This document shows, piece by piece, positions 25,225 to 33,942 of a DNA stretch of 64,000 nucleotides. The DNA comes from Nannocystis sp. (GTDB lineage Bacteria; Myxococcota_A; Polyangia; Nannocystales; Nannocystaceae): NCBI GenBank assembly GCA_016712315.1, contig JADJRG010000013.1:1123501-1187500 (forward strand), written 5' to 3'. Under the pieces are notes generated by a model. The model was not told where the DNA came from. It searched no databases and worked only from the letters and a program-made list of their open reading frames with translations. The position numbers were made by a program, and so were the translations under genes. Positions within the stretch are counted from its first letter, which is position 1. Every line of letters starts with the position of its first letter.

Positions 25225-27081
25225 ATGTCCCAGTTCCGGCCAATTATTATCTCGCTCTCGCTCACGACCGTCGCCCTCACCGGTTGTGGCAGCAATTGCC
25301 TCGACGACGGCTTCGCCTGGCAGCAGGGTGAAGACTGCAACGTCGCCTCGGCGACCGACAGCGACGCCACCACCGACGGCACCACCACCGCCGGCACCAC
25401 CACCACCACCACCGGCGGCGGCACCGAGAGCAGCACCACCGCAGGCTCTGGCTCGGAGTCGGACTCCAGCACCACCGCGGTCGATCCAACCGCCACCGGC
25501 AGCACCACTGATAATACAACGAACCCGACCACCACCGGCCCCGATACAGACAGTGACTCTAACACTAACACTGACAGCGACAGCGACTCTGACACCGCTG
25601 TCGAGCCGGGCCCCTGCGACGGCGGCAAGTACTGGACCAACGACGCCGACTGGGACGAGGGCGCCCTGAACAACCTCAACCACCTCGACCCCAACAACGA
25701 CCAGCTCCAGATCACCCTCGACGGCGTCTCTGCGCCGATGCCCTACATGTTCCTCGCGCAGACCGACGAGGGCATCATCCTCAAGCTCGACACCGTCACC
25801 GGCAAGCAGCTCGGCCGCTACCTCTCCACCCTCACTTCCGATTGCGCCAATTGCGCGGTCGGCCCCGGCGCCTACCCCTCGCGCATCATCGTCGACTTCG
25901 ACGGCGACGCCTACATCGCCAACCGCGCCTTCGGCGGCCAGGGCTCCCTCTCGAAGCTCGCCGGCCAGCTCAGCTCCTGCGTCGACCGCAACAAGAACGG
26001 CATGATCGAGACCACCAAGGACACCAACAACGACGGCATCATCGACATCGACGACCCGACCGAATACTACGGTCAAGCGGACGAGTGCCTGCTCTGGACC
26101 ATCCCCGTCGGCGCCGTCGACGCCCTCCCGCGCGCCCTCACCCTCGACGGCAAGGGCTTCGCCTACGTCGGCACCTACAGCACCCAAAAGGCCTACAAGA
26201 TCGACATCAAGGCCTCGCCCGCCGCGATCGTCAAGGAGGTCGACCTGCCCAGCACCCCCTACGGCTTCTCTTTGTGGGGCAACTACCTCTACTCCTCCGC
26301 CCTCGGCGCCCCGGTCATGCGTATGGACCTCGGCGACGACTCGATCGTCACCATGAACGCCCCCGGCAACTACGGCATCGCCGTCGACCAGAACGGCATC
26401 GCATGGTTCGGCGGCCAAGGCCTCCAGCGCTGCGACTTCGACATGGGCGGCGACTGCCAGCAGTTCGGCAACGCGTCGATGAACGGCACCGCCGTCGACA
26501 GCTTCGGCCAGATCTGGGCCAGCGCCAACGGCGTCGTCTACAAGTACGCCAACGACGGCGCGATCCTCGGCTCTGTCCAGGTCTCTAACTCCTACGGCGT
26601 CGCCATCGGCCACGACAACGACCCCCGCGTCATCGGCTTCAGCGCCGCCTTCCGCGTCGCCGCGGGCGCCGTCGGCCAACCCCCCGGCGCCGTCACCACC
26701 TACAGCACCGCCCACAAGAGCGGCTCTCAGCCCTTCAACTACACCTACACCGACTTCACCGGCTTCGGCGCGCAGAACATCTCGATCACCAAGGGCGAGT
26801 GGACCGTCAGCCACGACAGCGGCGAAGACGCGACCCCGTGGACCGAGCTGATCTTCAACCAGGAGCCTGAAGGCAAGGTCCCCGCCGGCACCTCGATCAC
26901 CTTCCAGGTCCGCGCCGCCGACACCGAGGATGCCCTCGCCCTCCAGCCCTGGGTCGACGTCGAAGGCGGCGCCCCCGTGCAGCCGGTCGTCGGCCGCTAC
27001 GTCGAGATCCGCGCCCGCCTGCTCATCACCGACGAGATGCTCGACGAGTCGCCCGTGCTCAGCGACCTCTGCATCAAGTAG
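25225..27081 (+). CDS. Beta-propeller lipoprotein with Thr/Asp linker
   Basis: 618 aa. Lipobox VALTGC. A Thr/Ser/Gly/Asp linker (about 40-130) ends in a Ser-Asp run. The rest is an NHL/SBBP-like six-bladed propeller: repeated strands such as PSRIIVDFDGDAYIANRAFG, ALTLDGKGFAYVGTYST, PYGFSLWGNYLYSSALG, YGIAVDQNGIAWFGGQG and VDSFGQIWASANGVVYKY. A Ca-binding-like loop (DRNKNGMIETTKDTNNDGII) lies in one blade. A C-terminal jelly-roll-like region follows. Similar to the gene at 33943. A surface-exposed binding protein; ligand unknown. Confidence 0.8.
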   Translation: MSQFRPIIISLSLTTVALTGCGSNCLDDGFAWQQGEDCNVASATDSDATTDGTTTAGTTTTTTGGGTESSTTAGSGSESDSSTTAVDPTATGSTTDNTTNPTTTGPDTDSDSNTNTDSDSDSDTAVEPGPCDGGKYWTNDADWDEGALNNLNHLDPNNDQLQITLDGVSAPMPYMFLAQTDEGIILKLDTVTGKQLGRYLSTLTSDCANCAVGPGAYPSRIIVDFDGDAYIANRAFGGQGSLSKLAGQLSSCVDRNKNGMIETTKDTNNDGIIDIDDPTEYYGQADECLLWTIPVGAVDALPRALTLDGKGFAYVGTYSTQKAYKIDIKASPAAIVKEVDLPSTPYGFSLWGNYLYSSALGAPVMRMDLGDDSIVTMNAPGNYGIAVDQNGIAWFGGQGLQRCDFDMGGDCQQFGNASMNGTAVDSFGQIWASANGVVYKYANDGAILGSVQVSNSYGVAIGHDNDPRVIGFSAAFRVAAGAVGQPPGAVTTYSTAHKSGSQPFNYTYTDFTGFGAQNISITKGEWTVSHDSGEDATPWTELIFNQEPEGKVPAGTSITFQVRAADTEDALALQPWVDVEGGAPVQPVVGRYVEIRARLLITDEMLDESPVLSDLCIK

Positions 27082-27112
27082 GGCCGCCTCGCCGCCTGCC
27101 CGGCCAGCGCGC

Positions 27113-27715
27113 TCAGCCTGAGGGCAAGCGCTGCTGCGCCGGGCGTGCGTACGCCCGCTCCACGTACGCGACGATCGCCGGCGACGGCTCCACCATCTGA
27201 AAGCGCAGCCCGAAGCCGAGCTGCGACGCCAAGTACAGGTCCGCCGCCGTGAACCCCTCACCGAGCAAGAACGGCCCCGGAGTCAGCGCCTTCTCCACCG
27301 CCGCGAACGTGTCCTCATAGCTCCCATATCCTAGCGCCCCGCGCCGCTCGGCGGGCGTCTCCCGCTTCATCGCCCGGTCGAACATCGCCGCCTCCACGCA
27401 GCTCGCCGCGAAGAAGAACCACCGCAGATACGCGCCTCGCCGCGGATCATCCAGCGCCGGCGCCAGCCCCGCCTGCGGGAACGCGTCCGCCAAGTACATC
27501 AAGATCGCCGGCGTCTCGGTGATCACCACCCCGCGGTGCACGATCGCCGGCACCTTGCCCATCGGGTTCACCGCCAAGTACGCGGGCGCCTTGTGCTCGC
27601 CCTTCGTGAAGTCGAGCACGACGCCCTCGTAGGGCGCGCCCAGCTCCTCCAGCATCCAGTGGACGATCCGGCCGCGCGACATCGGGTTGTGATAGAAGAC
27701 GAGGGAATCTGTCAT
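27113..27715 (-). CDS. Glutathione S-transferase family protein
   Basis: 200 aa. N-terminal thioredoxin-like domain: LVFYHNPMSRGRIVHWMLEE, KVPAIVHRGVVITETPAILMYLAD, with a Ser in SRGR as the likely activating residue and the TETPAI glutathione-binding turn. The helical C-terminal domain contains FLLGEGFTAADLYLASQLG, with the N-capping box FTAAD. The cellular substrate is not predictable. Confidence 0.9.
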   Translation of the reverse strand: MTDSLVFYHNPMSRGRIVHWMLEELGAPYEGVVLDFTKGEHKAPAYLAVNPMGKVPAIVHRGVVITETPAILMYLADAFPQAGLAPALDDPRRGAYLRWFFFAASCVEAAMFDRAMKRETPAERRGALGYGSYEDTFAAVEKALTPGPFLLGEGFTAADLYLASQLGFGLRFQMVEPSPAIVAYVERAYARPAQQRLPSG

Positions 27716-27724
27716 GGCCGGCCC

Positions 27725-27730
27725 GTGATA
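27725..27730 (-). promoter_or_regulatory. Candidate -10 for the GST gene at 27715
   Basis: TATCAC on the minus strand, nine bases before the ATG at 27715. Confidence 0.3.
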
Positions 27731-27751
27731 CCACGAGCCTGCCGCTGCGGC

Positions 27752-28909
27752 TCACACCGGCGGGAAGGTCTCGCAGGACGACTTGATCACCTCGAGCGCC
27801 GCCGCCAGCGGCGCCGTGAAGTCCTCGTCGCAGATGTTCCCCCAATAACTGTTCGGCGTGTTGAGCTCCAAGAACTGGTGCACGCGCGGCGCCTTCACCG
27901 CGACCGGGTCGTCGCCGCCGCCGCCGCAGCTCGAGCCCTTCGGCCCGGTGATCGCGACCGCCACGAAGCGATCCTTATCGCCGCCCTTCAGGGCGACCAA
28001 GAGCTGCTGGTACTCGATCACCGGCGTCGGCGTACCTGGCCCGAGGAACACGTCCCACATCGGCGCCACCTCCTTCACCGACTGGTCGTCCTCGTCCGTG
28101 ATGATCATGATCACCAGCAGCGCGTCCTCCCGCAGGAAGCCCGCGTTGTACGCCTCTTGGTCGGCCACGCGGTCGACCAGCCCCGCGCGCAGCGCCTCCA
28201 GCGGCATCTCGCTGAATTCGCCGCCGTTCATCGAAGCGACGCACTGGAACTGCTTCGCCACCTGGTCCACCGGCCCCGCCTCGATCCACCGCCCCTGCGG
28301 CACGTCGTTACAGTTGAGGCGATCCGCCTCGTGCTGGAGGCGCCCGCGGTGGCCCTGCCCGCAGACGAGGAACACACACTGCTCCGTGCCCGCCATATCC
28401 GTCGACATCACCCCGATCCGGTAGTCGATCCCCTTCTTCTGCACCAGCTCGTCATCGATCGTCTGGATGAAGCTCGGGAAGGCCTCTGTCAGCTTGTCCT
28501 GCTGGTCGCTCATCGAGCCTGAGTCATCGATGATGAAGAGCAGGTCGACCTTCTTACAGCCCTCATCCACCCCTGTCGGGTCGCCGGTCTCGAAGCCCAC
28601 GTCGAGCTTCACCCCGCCGCTCGTCGACGACCCCGCGCTCTCGCTCTCGCCGCCGCTCGGATCGGTCGAGCCCGCGCTCGCGCTCTCGCCGCCGCTCGCG
28701 CTCGTGCTCGCGCTCGTGCTCGTGCTCGTGCTCGTGCTACTCGCGCTCGCGCTCGCGCTCGTGATCATCCCCGTCTCGCCGCTCGCGCCGCGGTCATCGC
28801 CGCTACAAGCCACGACGAGCGCCAGCGCCCAGCTCCATCGAAGCGCCAGCGCGGACCACGAAGGCTCACCTGCAACCGAAACATGAGTTGGGGAGGGAAA
28901 AGAGATCAT
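27752..28909 (-). CDS. VWA-domain lipoprotein with Ser/Thr linker
   Basis: 385 aa from the ATG at 28909; a GTG five codons upstream lies inside the -10-like GATACG. Lipobox ALALVVAC. The linker is a Ser/Ala/Thr/Gly low-complexity stretch of about 70 residues built on a hexanucleotide-like DNA repeat. The VWA domain begins VDLLFIIDDSGSMSDQQDKL with the MIDAS DxSxS intact (DDSGS), and continues with YRIGVMSTDMAG and LLVIMIITDEDDQSVKE, close to the Asp-containing motif of metal-dependent adhesion. Three conserved-looking Cys pairs are present. Probably a surface adhesion or protein-interaction module. Confidence 0.83.
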   Translation of the reverse strand: MISFPSPTHVSVAGEPSWSALALRWSWALALVVACSGDDRGASGETGMITSASASASSTSTSTSTSASTSASGGESASAGSTDPSGGESESAGSSTSGGVKLDVGFETGDPTGVDEGCKKVDLLFIIDDSGSMSDQQDKLTEAFPSFIQTIDDELVQKKGIDYRIGVMSTDMAGTEQCVFLVCGQGHRGRLQHEADRLNCNDVPQGRWIEAGPVDQVAKQFQCVASMNGGEFSEMPLEALRAGLVDRVADQEAYNAGFLREDALLVIMIITDEDDQSVKEVAPMWDVFLGPGTPTPVIEYQQLLVALKGGDKDRFVAVAITGPKGSSCGGGGDDPVAVKAPRVHQFLELNTPNSYWGNICDEDFTAPLAAALEVIKSSCETFPPV

Positions 28910-28916
28910 GGCGCAC

Positions 28917-28922
28917 CGTATC
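28917..28922 (-). promoter_or_regulatory. Candidate -10 for the VWA gene
   Basis: GATACG on the minus strand, seven bases before the ATG at 28909. Confidence 0.25.
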
Positions 28923-29016
28923 ACGGGCGAGCGACTCTGCGCCCGACGCCGCTCATGAGCGATTTCGAGCGCGGCTTAACGACCGCACGAAGCTCCCCTC
29001 GCCCCGCCTGCCCCGT

Positions 29017-29022
29017 TATTCT
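29017..29022 (+). promoter_or_regulatory. Candidate -10, leaderless GTG start of the PrsW-like gene
   Basis: TATTCT is followed by six bases (ggcgcc) and the GTG at 29029, the same geometry as at 709-721 and 62618-62630. Confidence 0.4.
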
Positions 29023-29028
29023 GGCGCC

Positions 29029-30042
29029 GTGGGCATCGAGACACTCACCTTCGCGACCCTCGCCCCCTCGCTGCTCCTGCTCGCCTACTTCCGCTCGCGC
29101 GACGCCTACCCCGAGCCCGCGCGGGTCGTCTGGACCACCTTCGTCCTCGGCGTCTTGACCGCGATCCCCGTACTCATCGTCGCCATGCCGCTCAGCGGCC
29201 TCGTCGGCGCCAGCGCGGCCCCTCTGCTCCGCGGCGCCTACGAGGCCTTCGTGCTCGCCGCGATCCCCGAGGAGCTGTTCAAGCTGTGCGTCCTCCTCTT
29301 CTACGTCCGCCGCCACAGCGCCTTCGACGAGCCCATGGACGGCCTCGTCTACGGCGTCGCCGCCTCCCTCGGCTTCGCCACCATCGAGAACATCCTTTAT
29401 GTGATGAGCGGCGGCATGGAGGTCGCCCTCATGCGGGCGATCACCGCCGTGCCCGCGCACGCGACCATGGGCGCGATCATGGGCTACTACGTCGGCCAGG
29501 CCCACTTCACCCCGGCCCGCACCAAGACGCTGCTGTGGCGCGCCTGGTGGGTGCCGATGGTCATCCACGGCCTCTACAACACCCCCCTGCTGACCATCAA
29601 CGCCGCCCGCGAGAGCGCCCAAGAGGGCGCCCTCACCCTCTTCCTCCTCCTGCTCGTCCCGACTGTCTTGATCTTCGCCGTCGTGTGGGCGGTGCGCCTC
29701 GCCCGCGGCCTGCGCGCCCTCCAGCTCGCGGGGGAGCTCACCGGCGAGCCGCTGGCGCCTGCGATCGCCGCCGACCTCGCCCCCCTCGTCACCCCGCCGG
29801 GTCGCCCCGCCTCGCCCTTGTGGTGGCTGATCGTGCTCCTCGGCGGCCTGATCGTCACCGCCGGCGCCCTCTTTATCATCGCCGCAGCGATCACCGCCTA
29901 CGCTGGCGGCGCCATGCCCACCGAGCTGGTCATCGCCACCATCCTCTTCGGCGTCGCCCCGGCCGCGCTCGGCGTGCTCCTCTTCCGTCTCGGGATCGGC
30001 CGCCTCAACCAGCACGACCGCCTCCGCGCGCGCGCCGGCTGA
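29029..30042 (+). CDS. PrsW-family intramembrane metalloprotease
   Basis: 337 aa from the GTG at 29029; the frame is open to 28888 but that would overlap the divergent VWA gene start and give a charged N-terminus. PrsW/CAAX-protease-like motifs: PEELFKL (EExxK, residues 81-85), ATIENILYVMSG, VPAHATMGAIMGYYVG and VIHGLYN, with His residues for metal binding. About nine transmembrane helices; two extra helices at the C-terminus. In Bacillus PrsW starts site-1 cleavage of an anti-sigma factor; here the substrate is unknown. Confidence 0.88.
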   Translation: MGIETLTFATLAPSLLLLAYFRSRDAYPEPARVVWTTFVLGVLTAIPVLIVAMPLSGLVGASAAPLLRGAYEAFVLAAIPEELFKLCVLLFYVRRHSAFDEPMDGLVYGVAASLGFATIENILYVMSGGMEVALMRAITAVPAHATMGAIMGYYVGQAHFTPARTKTLLWRAWWVPMVIHGLYNTPLLTINAARESAQEGALTLFLLLLVPTVLIFAVVWAVRLARGLRALQLAGELTGEPLAPAIAADLAPLVTPPGRPASPLWWLIVLLGGLIVTAGALFIIAAAITAYAGGAMPTELVIATILFGVAPAALGVLLFRLGIGRLNQHDRLRARAG

Positions 30043-30043
30043 G

Positions 30044-30655
30044 CTACACCGGCGGCGCCGTCGCCACCATCGACGGCCGCGCCGCGAAGCGCTCATACCA
30101 GGCCGCCAGCCGCGGCCGACCCGCGCGCACGTCGCCCAGCAGCCCGCGCAGCTCCAGCCAGCCCACCGTCACGCCCGCGCAGATCTGATCGAGCCCCACG
30201 TGCAGCGGATCAAAGCCCGCCGCCGCCTCCTCGAGCGCGTCGAGCCCGCCCCGCGCTTTTTGTAGCTGTCCTTCGAGCCATGGCTGCCAGTGCAGCTCCT
30301 GCGGCCGCAGGTGGCGCTCATAGAACACCGCGACCCCCGCCTCGAGGATCCCATCGCACAGCGCCTGCGCCCGCAGCGTCCGCCAGCGCTGCGGCCCCGC
30401 CCGCGGGATCAACCGGCCGCCGGCGCGCGTGTCGAGGAATTCGCACAACACCGCCGAGTCGTAGAGCACCTCGCCGTCCTCCAGCACCAGCGCCGGGATC
30501 TTCGACAGCGGGTTCACCGGCGACAGCGTCGGGTCGACCTGCGTCGGCGTCGGCCGCAGGAACGTCAGCTCGATCTCCCCGGAGATCCCCAGCTCATGCG
30601 CGACGACCAGCACCTTACGGACGAACGGCGAGGTCGGTGTGTAAAAGAGCTTCAT
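30044..30655 (-). CDS. Glutathione S-transferase family protein
   Basis: 203 aa from the ATG at 30655. MKLFYTPTSPFVRKVLVVAH with Ser-Pro-Phe at the active-site turn, then NPLSKIPALVLEDGEVLYDSAVLCEFLD, which matches the YfcF/YibF-like bacterial GST subfamily. The helical domain ends with FAARPSMVATAPP. The upstream open frame is not needed. It is convergent with the PrsW-like gene, with stops 1 bp apart. Confidence 0.9.
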   Translation of the reverse strand: MKLFYTPTSPFVRKVLVVAHELGISGEIELTFLRPTPTQVDPTLSPVNPLSKIPALVLEDGEVLYDSAVLCEFLDTRAGGRLIPRAGPQRWRTLRAQALCDGILEAGVAVFYERHLRPQELHWQPWLEGQLQKARGGLDALEEAAAGFDPLHVGLDQICAGVTVGWLELRGLLGDVRAGRPRLAAWYERFAARPSMVATAPPV

Positions 30656-30662
30656 CGCCGCT

Positions 30663-30668
30663 ACTATC
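30663..30668 (-). promoter_or_regulatory. Candidate -10 for the GST gene at 30655
   Basis: GATAGT on the minus strand, seven bases before the ATG at 30655. Confidence 0.3.
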
Positions 30669-30823
30669 GCGCGCCTCCGCCTCGCGTGCCACTTTGGCGC
30701 CGCGCCTGGGGTCAGCGTTGACAAACCCGGCCGCGCCGCCCCGTCAGATCCGGGGCTTTGCCGCGTAGGCTGCGACATACGGGCCTCGTCAGCCCTGGCC
30801 TGCGCCTTGCACAAGGGTTTGGC

Positions 30824-31132
30824 ATGTCCACGAACAACAACACGCCCTCAGAGAACACGGTGATCGTCGTCGGCGGCCACGGCGGCATGAGCAGCCGCTA
30901 CCGCGACGTCGCCAAGAAGCTCGGCTGGTCGATGGAGCACTACGAGCAGCGCCTGCCGGCCGGCCTGCGCCGCAGCATCGGCAAGATCGGCCTCGTCGTC
31001 GTCATGGTCAGCATGGTCTCGCACACCCTGCGCGACCAAGTGAAGAGCCTCATCCCGGAGGACACCCGCGTCGTCTACGTCCGCACCCCCAGCGTCTCCG
31101 CGCTGCGCTCCGCCATCGAGGCCAACAGTTGA
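30824..31132 (+). CDS. DUF2325 domain-containing protein
   Basis: 102 aa, ATG at 30824 preceded by acaaggg. Contains ENTVIVVGGHGGMSSRYRDVAKKLGWSMEHYEQ in the order expected of DUF2325: a VVGGxGG nucleotide-binding-like loop followed by a helix, then VVMVSMVSHTLRDQVKSLI and VVYVRTPSVSALRSAI. A small Rossmann-like protein of unknown function. It is convergent with arfB. Confidence 0.8.
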   Translation: MSTNNNTPSENTVIVVGGHGGMSSRYRDVAKKLGWSMEHYEQRLPAGLRRSIGKIGLVVVMVSMVSHTLRDQVKSLIPEDTRVVYVRTPSVSALRSAIEANS

Positions 31133-31133
31133 C

Positions 31134-31562
31134 CTACGCGGAGGGGTCGGGCCGCCCGCGCGTCGACTTCACGGCCGAGCGGTGCGACTTACTCGCCAGC
31201 CGCCGCAGCTTGCTCGCCCGGCTCGGCCGCGTCTTCTTGCGGATCCGCGGCCGCACCGCCGCCGCCCGCAGCAGCGCGAACAGCCGCTCACGCGCCTCTT
31301 GGCGGTTCATCTCTTGCGAGCGCGAGCCCTCCGCGCAGAGGATCAGCACCCCGTCCTTCGTCATCCGCCCGCCCGCCAGCGCCACCAGCCGCGCCTTCAC
31401 CTCTTCGGACAGCGACGGCGAGCTACGCACATCAAAGCGCAGCTCCACCGCCGTCGAGGTCTTGTTGACGTGCTGCCCGCCGGGCCCTGAGGCCCGCGTG
31501 CTGCGCTCGATCAGCTCCTCCTCGCGGATCCACAGGTTCGCAGTGATCTCGATCGCCGCCAC
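31134..31562 (-). CDS. arfB: Alternative ribosome-rescue factor ArfB (YaeJ)
   Basis: 142 aa, GTG start. The release-factor domain has RSTRASGPGGQHVNKTST with the catalytic GGQ, and the C-terminal tail is highly basic (RIRKKTRPSRASKLRRLASK), which in this family enters the empty mRNA channel of stalled ribosomes. It hydrolyses peptidyl-tRNA on non-stop complexes. The length is typical (about 140). Confidence 0.93.
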   Translation of the reverse strand: MAAIEITANLWIREEELIERSTRASGPGGQHVNKTSTAVELRFDVRSSPSLSEEVKARLVALAGGRMTKDGVLILCAEGSRSQEMNRQEARERLFALLRAAAVRPRIRKKTRPSRASKLRRLASKSHRSAVKSTRGRPDPSA

Positions 31563-31634
31563 GCGCCCTCATCCGATCTAAAAAAAATTATTGAAAGGGA
31601 AAAAGAGGCGACCGTCGAGCTTCTGCGCTCGCCG
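31563..31634 (-). terminator. AT-rich region behind the 227-aa gene
   Basis: On the minus strand the stop at 31635 is followed by CTCTTTTTCCCTTTCAATAA and a run of eight T, a plausible termination tract. TAGATC in the same stretch may serve as the -10 of arfB. No strong stem is seen. Confidence 0.3.
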
Positions 31635-32318
31635 CTACGCGCTCACCGCCCACAGCAGCAGCGCCAGCCCCGCGTGGCTCGCCCCGAGCGCCAACGAGGC
31701 CCAGCGGATCCGCGCCGACGCGGCGAAGAACGCCGCCGTCGCGCACAGGCCCAGACCCCCGACGAAGAGCGGCAGCGCCTCCGCCAGCGTCCCGCCGCTG
31801 TGCGGGTCCGCGACGATCCGCCCGCCGATCACGAACAGCGCCAACGAACCCCACCACAGCAGCCGGTGCAGGAGCCCGATCAGCGGCGCCCGCTGGCGCA
31901 CCAACGCCCGCGCCAGGCCGCGGCTCCCCAGCGCCAGCCCGCGGAGGCCCCGCGTCAACACGGGCCCGAGCGCCCGGGCCATCCGCCGCGCCCCCACACG
32001 CGACGCCGCGGCCCAGCGCGCCAGCCGCCTCGCCGCCTGCGTCGCCCGGCCGCGCAGCTCGCCCCTTGAGCGCGGCCCTGGCTTCGCGCTGCCCGGGCCG
32101 CCCGCCGCCGCGCTCGGAGCCGCCACGTCCGCCATCTTCTCGCCCGCAGCGCGCGTCTTCGCCCTCGCCGCAGCGCCACCGAGACCGGCCCCTCGCAGCG
32201 CCCGCAGGCGCCCGATCACCCCGCGAACACGCTCGACCGCCCACCGCGCGTGGGCCATCGCGGCGGCTTGTGGAGCCGGCACTGCGCGCGCGCGCCTGCT
32301 TCTCTTCTTCGCGGACAC
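31635..32318 (-). CDS. Hypothetical protein with basic N-terminus and C-terminal membrane segments
   Basis: 227 aa, GTG at 32318. Residues 1-130 are Arg/Ala-rich, strongly basic and probably helical, suggesting contact with nucleic acid or acidic lipids. The rest has three hydrophobic segments (LLHRLLWWGSLALFVIGGRI, LPLFVGGLGLCATAAFFAAS, WASLALGASHAGLALLLWAV). No family is recognised. Confidence 0.55.
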   Translation of the reverse strand: MSAKKRSRRARAVPAPQAAAMAHARWAVERVRGVIGRLRALRGAGLGGAAARAKTRAAGEKMADVAAPSAAAGGPGSAKPGPRSRGELRGRATQAARRLARWAAASRVGARRMARALGPVLTRGLRGLALGSRGLARALVRQRAPLIGLLHRLLWWGSLALFVIGGRIVADPHSGGTLAEALPLFVGGLGLCATAAFFAASARIRWASLALGASHAGLALLLWAVSA

Positions 32319-32324
32319 CGCGCG

Positions 32325-32330
32325 AATCTT
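32325..32330 (-). promoter_or_regulatory. Candidate -10 for the 227-aa gene
   Basis: AAGATT on the minus strand, six bases before the GTG at 32318. A weak match. Confidence 0.2.
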
Positions 32331-32410
32331 TCACGGCGCCCGATCCTCGCCAAATTTTCGCTCATTCTTCCGCCGCTCGCGCCGCCCTGCGCCGCGGCCG
32401 CCGACTCGGG

Positions 32411-32416
32411 CATAGT
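32411..32416 (+). promoter_or_regulatory. Candidate -10 for the helical-repeat gene
   Basis: CATAGT overlaps the GTG at 32415 and is seven bases before an in-frame TTG at 32424. If it is used, the TTG would be the leaderless start. Confidence 0.3.
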
Positions 32417-33359
32417 GACCGAGTTGTCGCTCGCAGCGCCCCTCATCGCCGGCTGGATCGCCCTCGCGCCCCCCCTCGCCGATCCAGGGATCGCCCCGAA
32501 TACCCCGTGGGCGCGCAGCGGAGCGCGCTCGTGGACCCGCTGTCAGCAGCTCGATCGCGACGCAGAGCGCCGCCTAAGCGGCGACAGCGGCACCAACGAG
32601 CAAGACAACAAGCCCGAGCGCTGGCGCGAGCGCGCCGCCGCCTGCCCAGGCGCGCCGGCCGTGCTCACCCTCACCGCCAGCCTCGAGCTCACCCAGTCCG
32701 TCGATTTTTCCGGCCTCAGCGCGCTGAGCGAGCAGATCGCCGAGCTCCACCTCCGCCTCGCTGAGAGCCGCCAGCGCGCGCGGCTCTTGCTCGCCGCCGC
32801 CGCCGCCGAGAGCCAGCGCCGCGCCAGCCCCCTGCCGCCCATGCACGCCTATCTCGCCGCCTACGCCGCCTACGGCCTCGGCGACGCCGCTGGCGCGCGC
32901 GTCCAGCTCGCGCTCGCCCGCCAGCGCGCCGAGGTCGAGACCTGGCGCCTCGACCGCCTCGAAGCCCTGCTGGGGCTCGTCGACGGCGACCTCCGCGAGT
33001 CGTTGCGCCTCGCCCACCGCGCCTACCTCCACGCCAACAGCGCTGGCAAGATCCACTCCGCGCTGATCTGGGCGCTCGTGCTCGACCGAGCCGGCGCCAC
33101 CGAGGCCGCGCACCTCACCCTCGCGGGCCACCGGAGCCGCGAGGGCCGCGGCGTCGACGGGCTCAGCGCCCTCCTCCCCCTCCACGAGCGGATCTACCTG
33201 ATGGCGCTCGACCAAGAGTCCCGCGGCCACAGCTCCGGCGCTGTCACCCTCTGGGGCGCCTACCTGGGGCTGCCCGAGCCCCACCCCGCCGATCGCCTCC
33301 AGGTCGAGCGCCGCCTCGCCCAGCTCCGCCGCGGCGGCGTCACCCAACTCGCCGAGTGA
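32415..33359 (+). CDS. Exported helical-repeat (TPR-like) protein
   Basis: 314 aa from the GTG at 32415. An in-frame TTG at 32424 gives MSLAAPLIAGWIALAPPLAD, an equally good signal peptide, and fits the -10 at 32411 better. The mature part is Ala/Leu/Arg-rich and helical, with repeated helix pairs such as AYLAAYAAYGLGDAAGARVQ and ALIWALVLDRAGATEAAHLT resembling degenerate TPRs. It lies 7 bp upstream of a lipoprotein gene and probably forms an operon with it. Confidence 0.6.
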   Translation: MTELSLAAPLIAGWIALAPPLADPGIAPNTPWARSGARSWTRCQQLDRDAERRLSGDSGTNEQDNKPERWRERAAACPGAPAVLTLTASLELTQSVDFSGLSALSEQIAELHLRLAESRQRARLLLAAAAAESQRRASPLPPMHAYLAAYAAYGLGDAAGARVQLALARQRAEVETWRLDRLEALLGLVDGDLRESLRLAHRAYLHANSAGKIHSALIWALVLDRAGATEAAHLTLAGHRSREGRGVDGLSALLPLHERIYLMALDQESRGHSSGAVTLWGAYLGLPEPHPADRLQVERRLAQLRRGGVTQLAE

Positions 33360-33366
33360 ACCCCGC

Positions 33367-33879
33367 ATGAGCGCCCTCCTCCGCCTCCTCCTCGCCGCCT
33401 CGCTGCTCGCGGGCGGCCCTGTCTCTTGCCTCGGCGAGCGCGGCGGCGGCGCGAGCGAGCTCGCCGAAGGACAGACGCTCCCCGCGAGCCTTGAGGACGT
33501 CGCAGCGCGACGCGAGGCCGGCATCACCTGGTCGAACCGCCAGATCCGGGCCCTCTATCTGCGGGAGCTGAGCACCATCCCTGCGCGCGACGCCGCCGCG
33601 AAGGCGGCTGGGGAGCCGATCGAGGCGAGGGCTCGCCGCGCCTACGAGCTCCGCCGCCGGGCCCGCGTCATCACCAGGGCGATGATGAGCGACCCAGCCG
33701 AGGTCGAGCAGCTCCGCGCCCGCGACCTCGAGCGCTACGGCCACCCCGACGGCCCGACCTTCGACGGCCTCGTCGAGTCGGCGCGGGAGAAGGGGCGCAG
33801 CGGCGACGCGATCTACCAGTCGATCATCGACAGCGCCCAGCGCACCGACCAGGCCGTCAACCGCGGCCTCGGGCTCTAG
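33367..33879 (+). CDS. Small lipoprotein, function unknown
   Basis: 170 aa. Signal and lipobox: LLAASLLAGGPVSC, with Cys21. The mature part is charged and helical (DVAARREAGITWSNRQIRAL, ARRAYELRRRARVITRAMMS, EVEQLRARDLERYGHPDGPT). It shares length and tone with small myxobacterial lipoproteins but no family is recognised. Confidence 0.7.
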   Translation: MSALLRLLLAASLLAGGPVSCLGERGGGASELAEGQTLPASLEDVAARREAGITWSNRQIRALYLRELSTIPARDAAAKAAGEPIEARARRAYELRRRARVITRAMMSDPAEVEQLRARDLERYGHPDGPTFDGLVESAREKGRSGDAIYQSIIDSAQRTDQAVNRGLGL

Positions 33880-33942
33880 CCGCGCGCTGCTATCATTCCG
33901 CGCGCGCGCCCGCTACGATCCCCCGCGGAGGATCTTCTTTGC

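Noticed and set aside
28888..29028. Longer N-terminus for the PrsW-like protein
   Set aside because: It would overlap the divergent VWA gene and add a charged segment before the first helix; the GTG at 29029 has a -10 six bases upstream.
30718..30723. Perfect TTGACA upstream of the DUF2325 gene
   Set aside because: No -10-like hexamer at 15-19 bp; the spacer is followed by ccgtca or similar.
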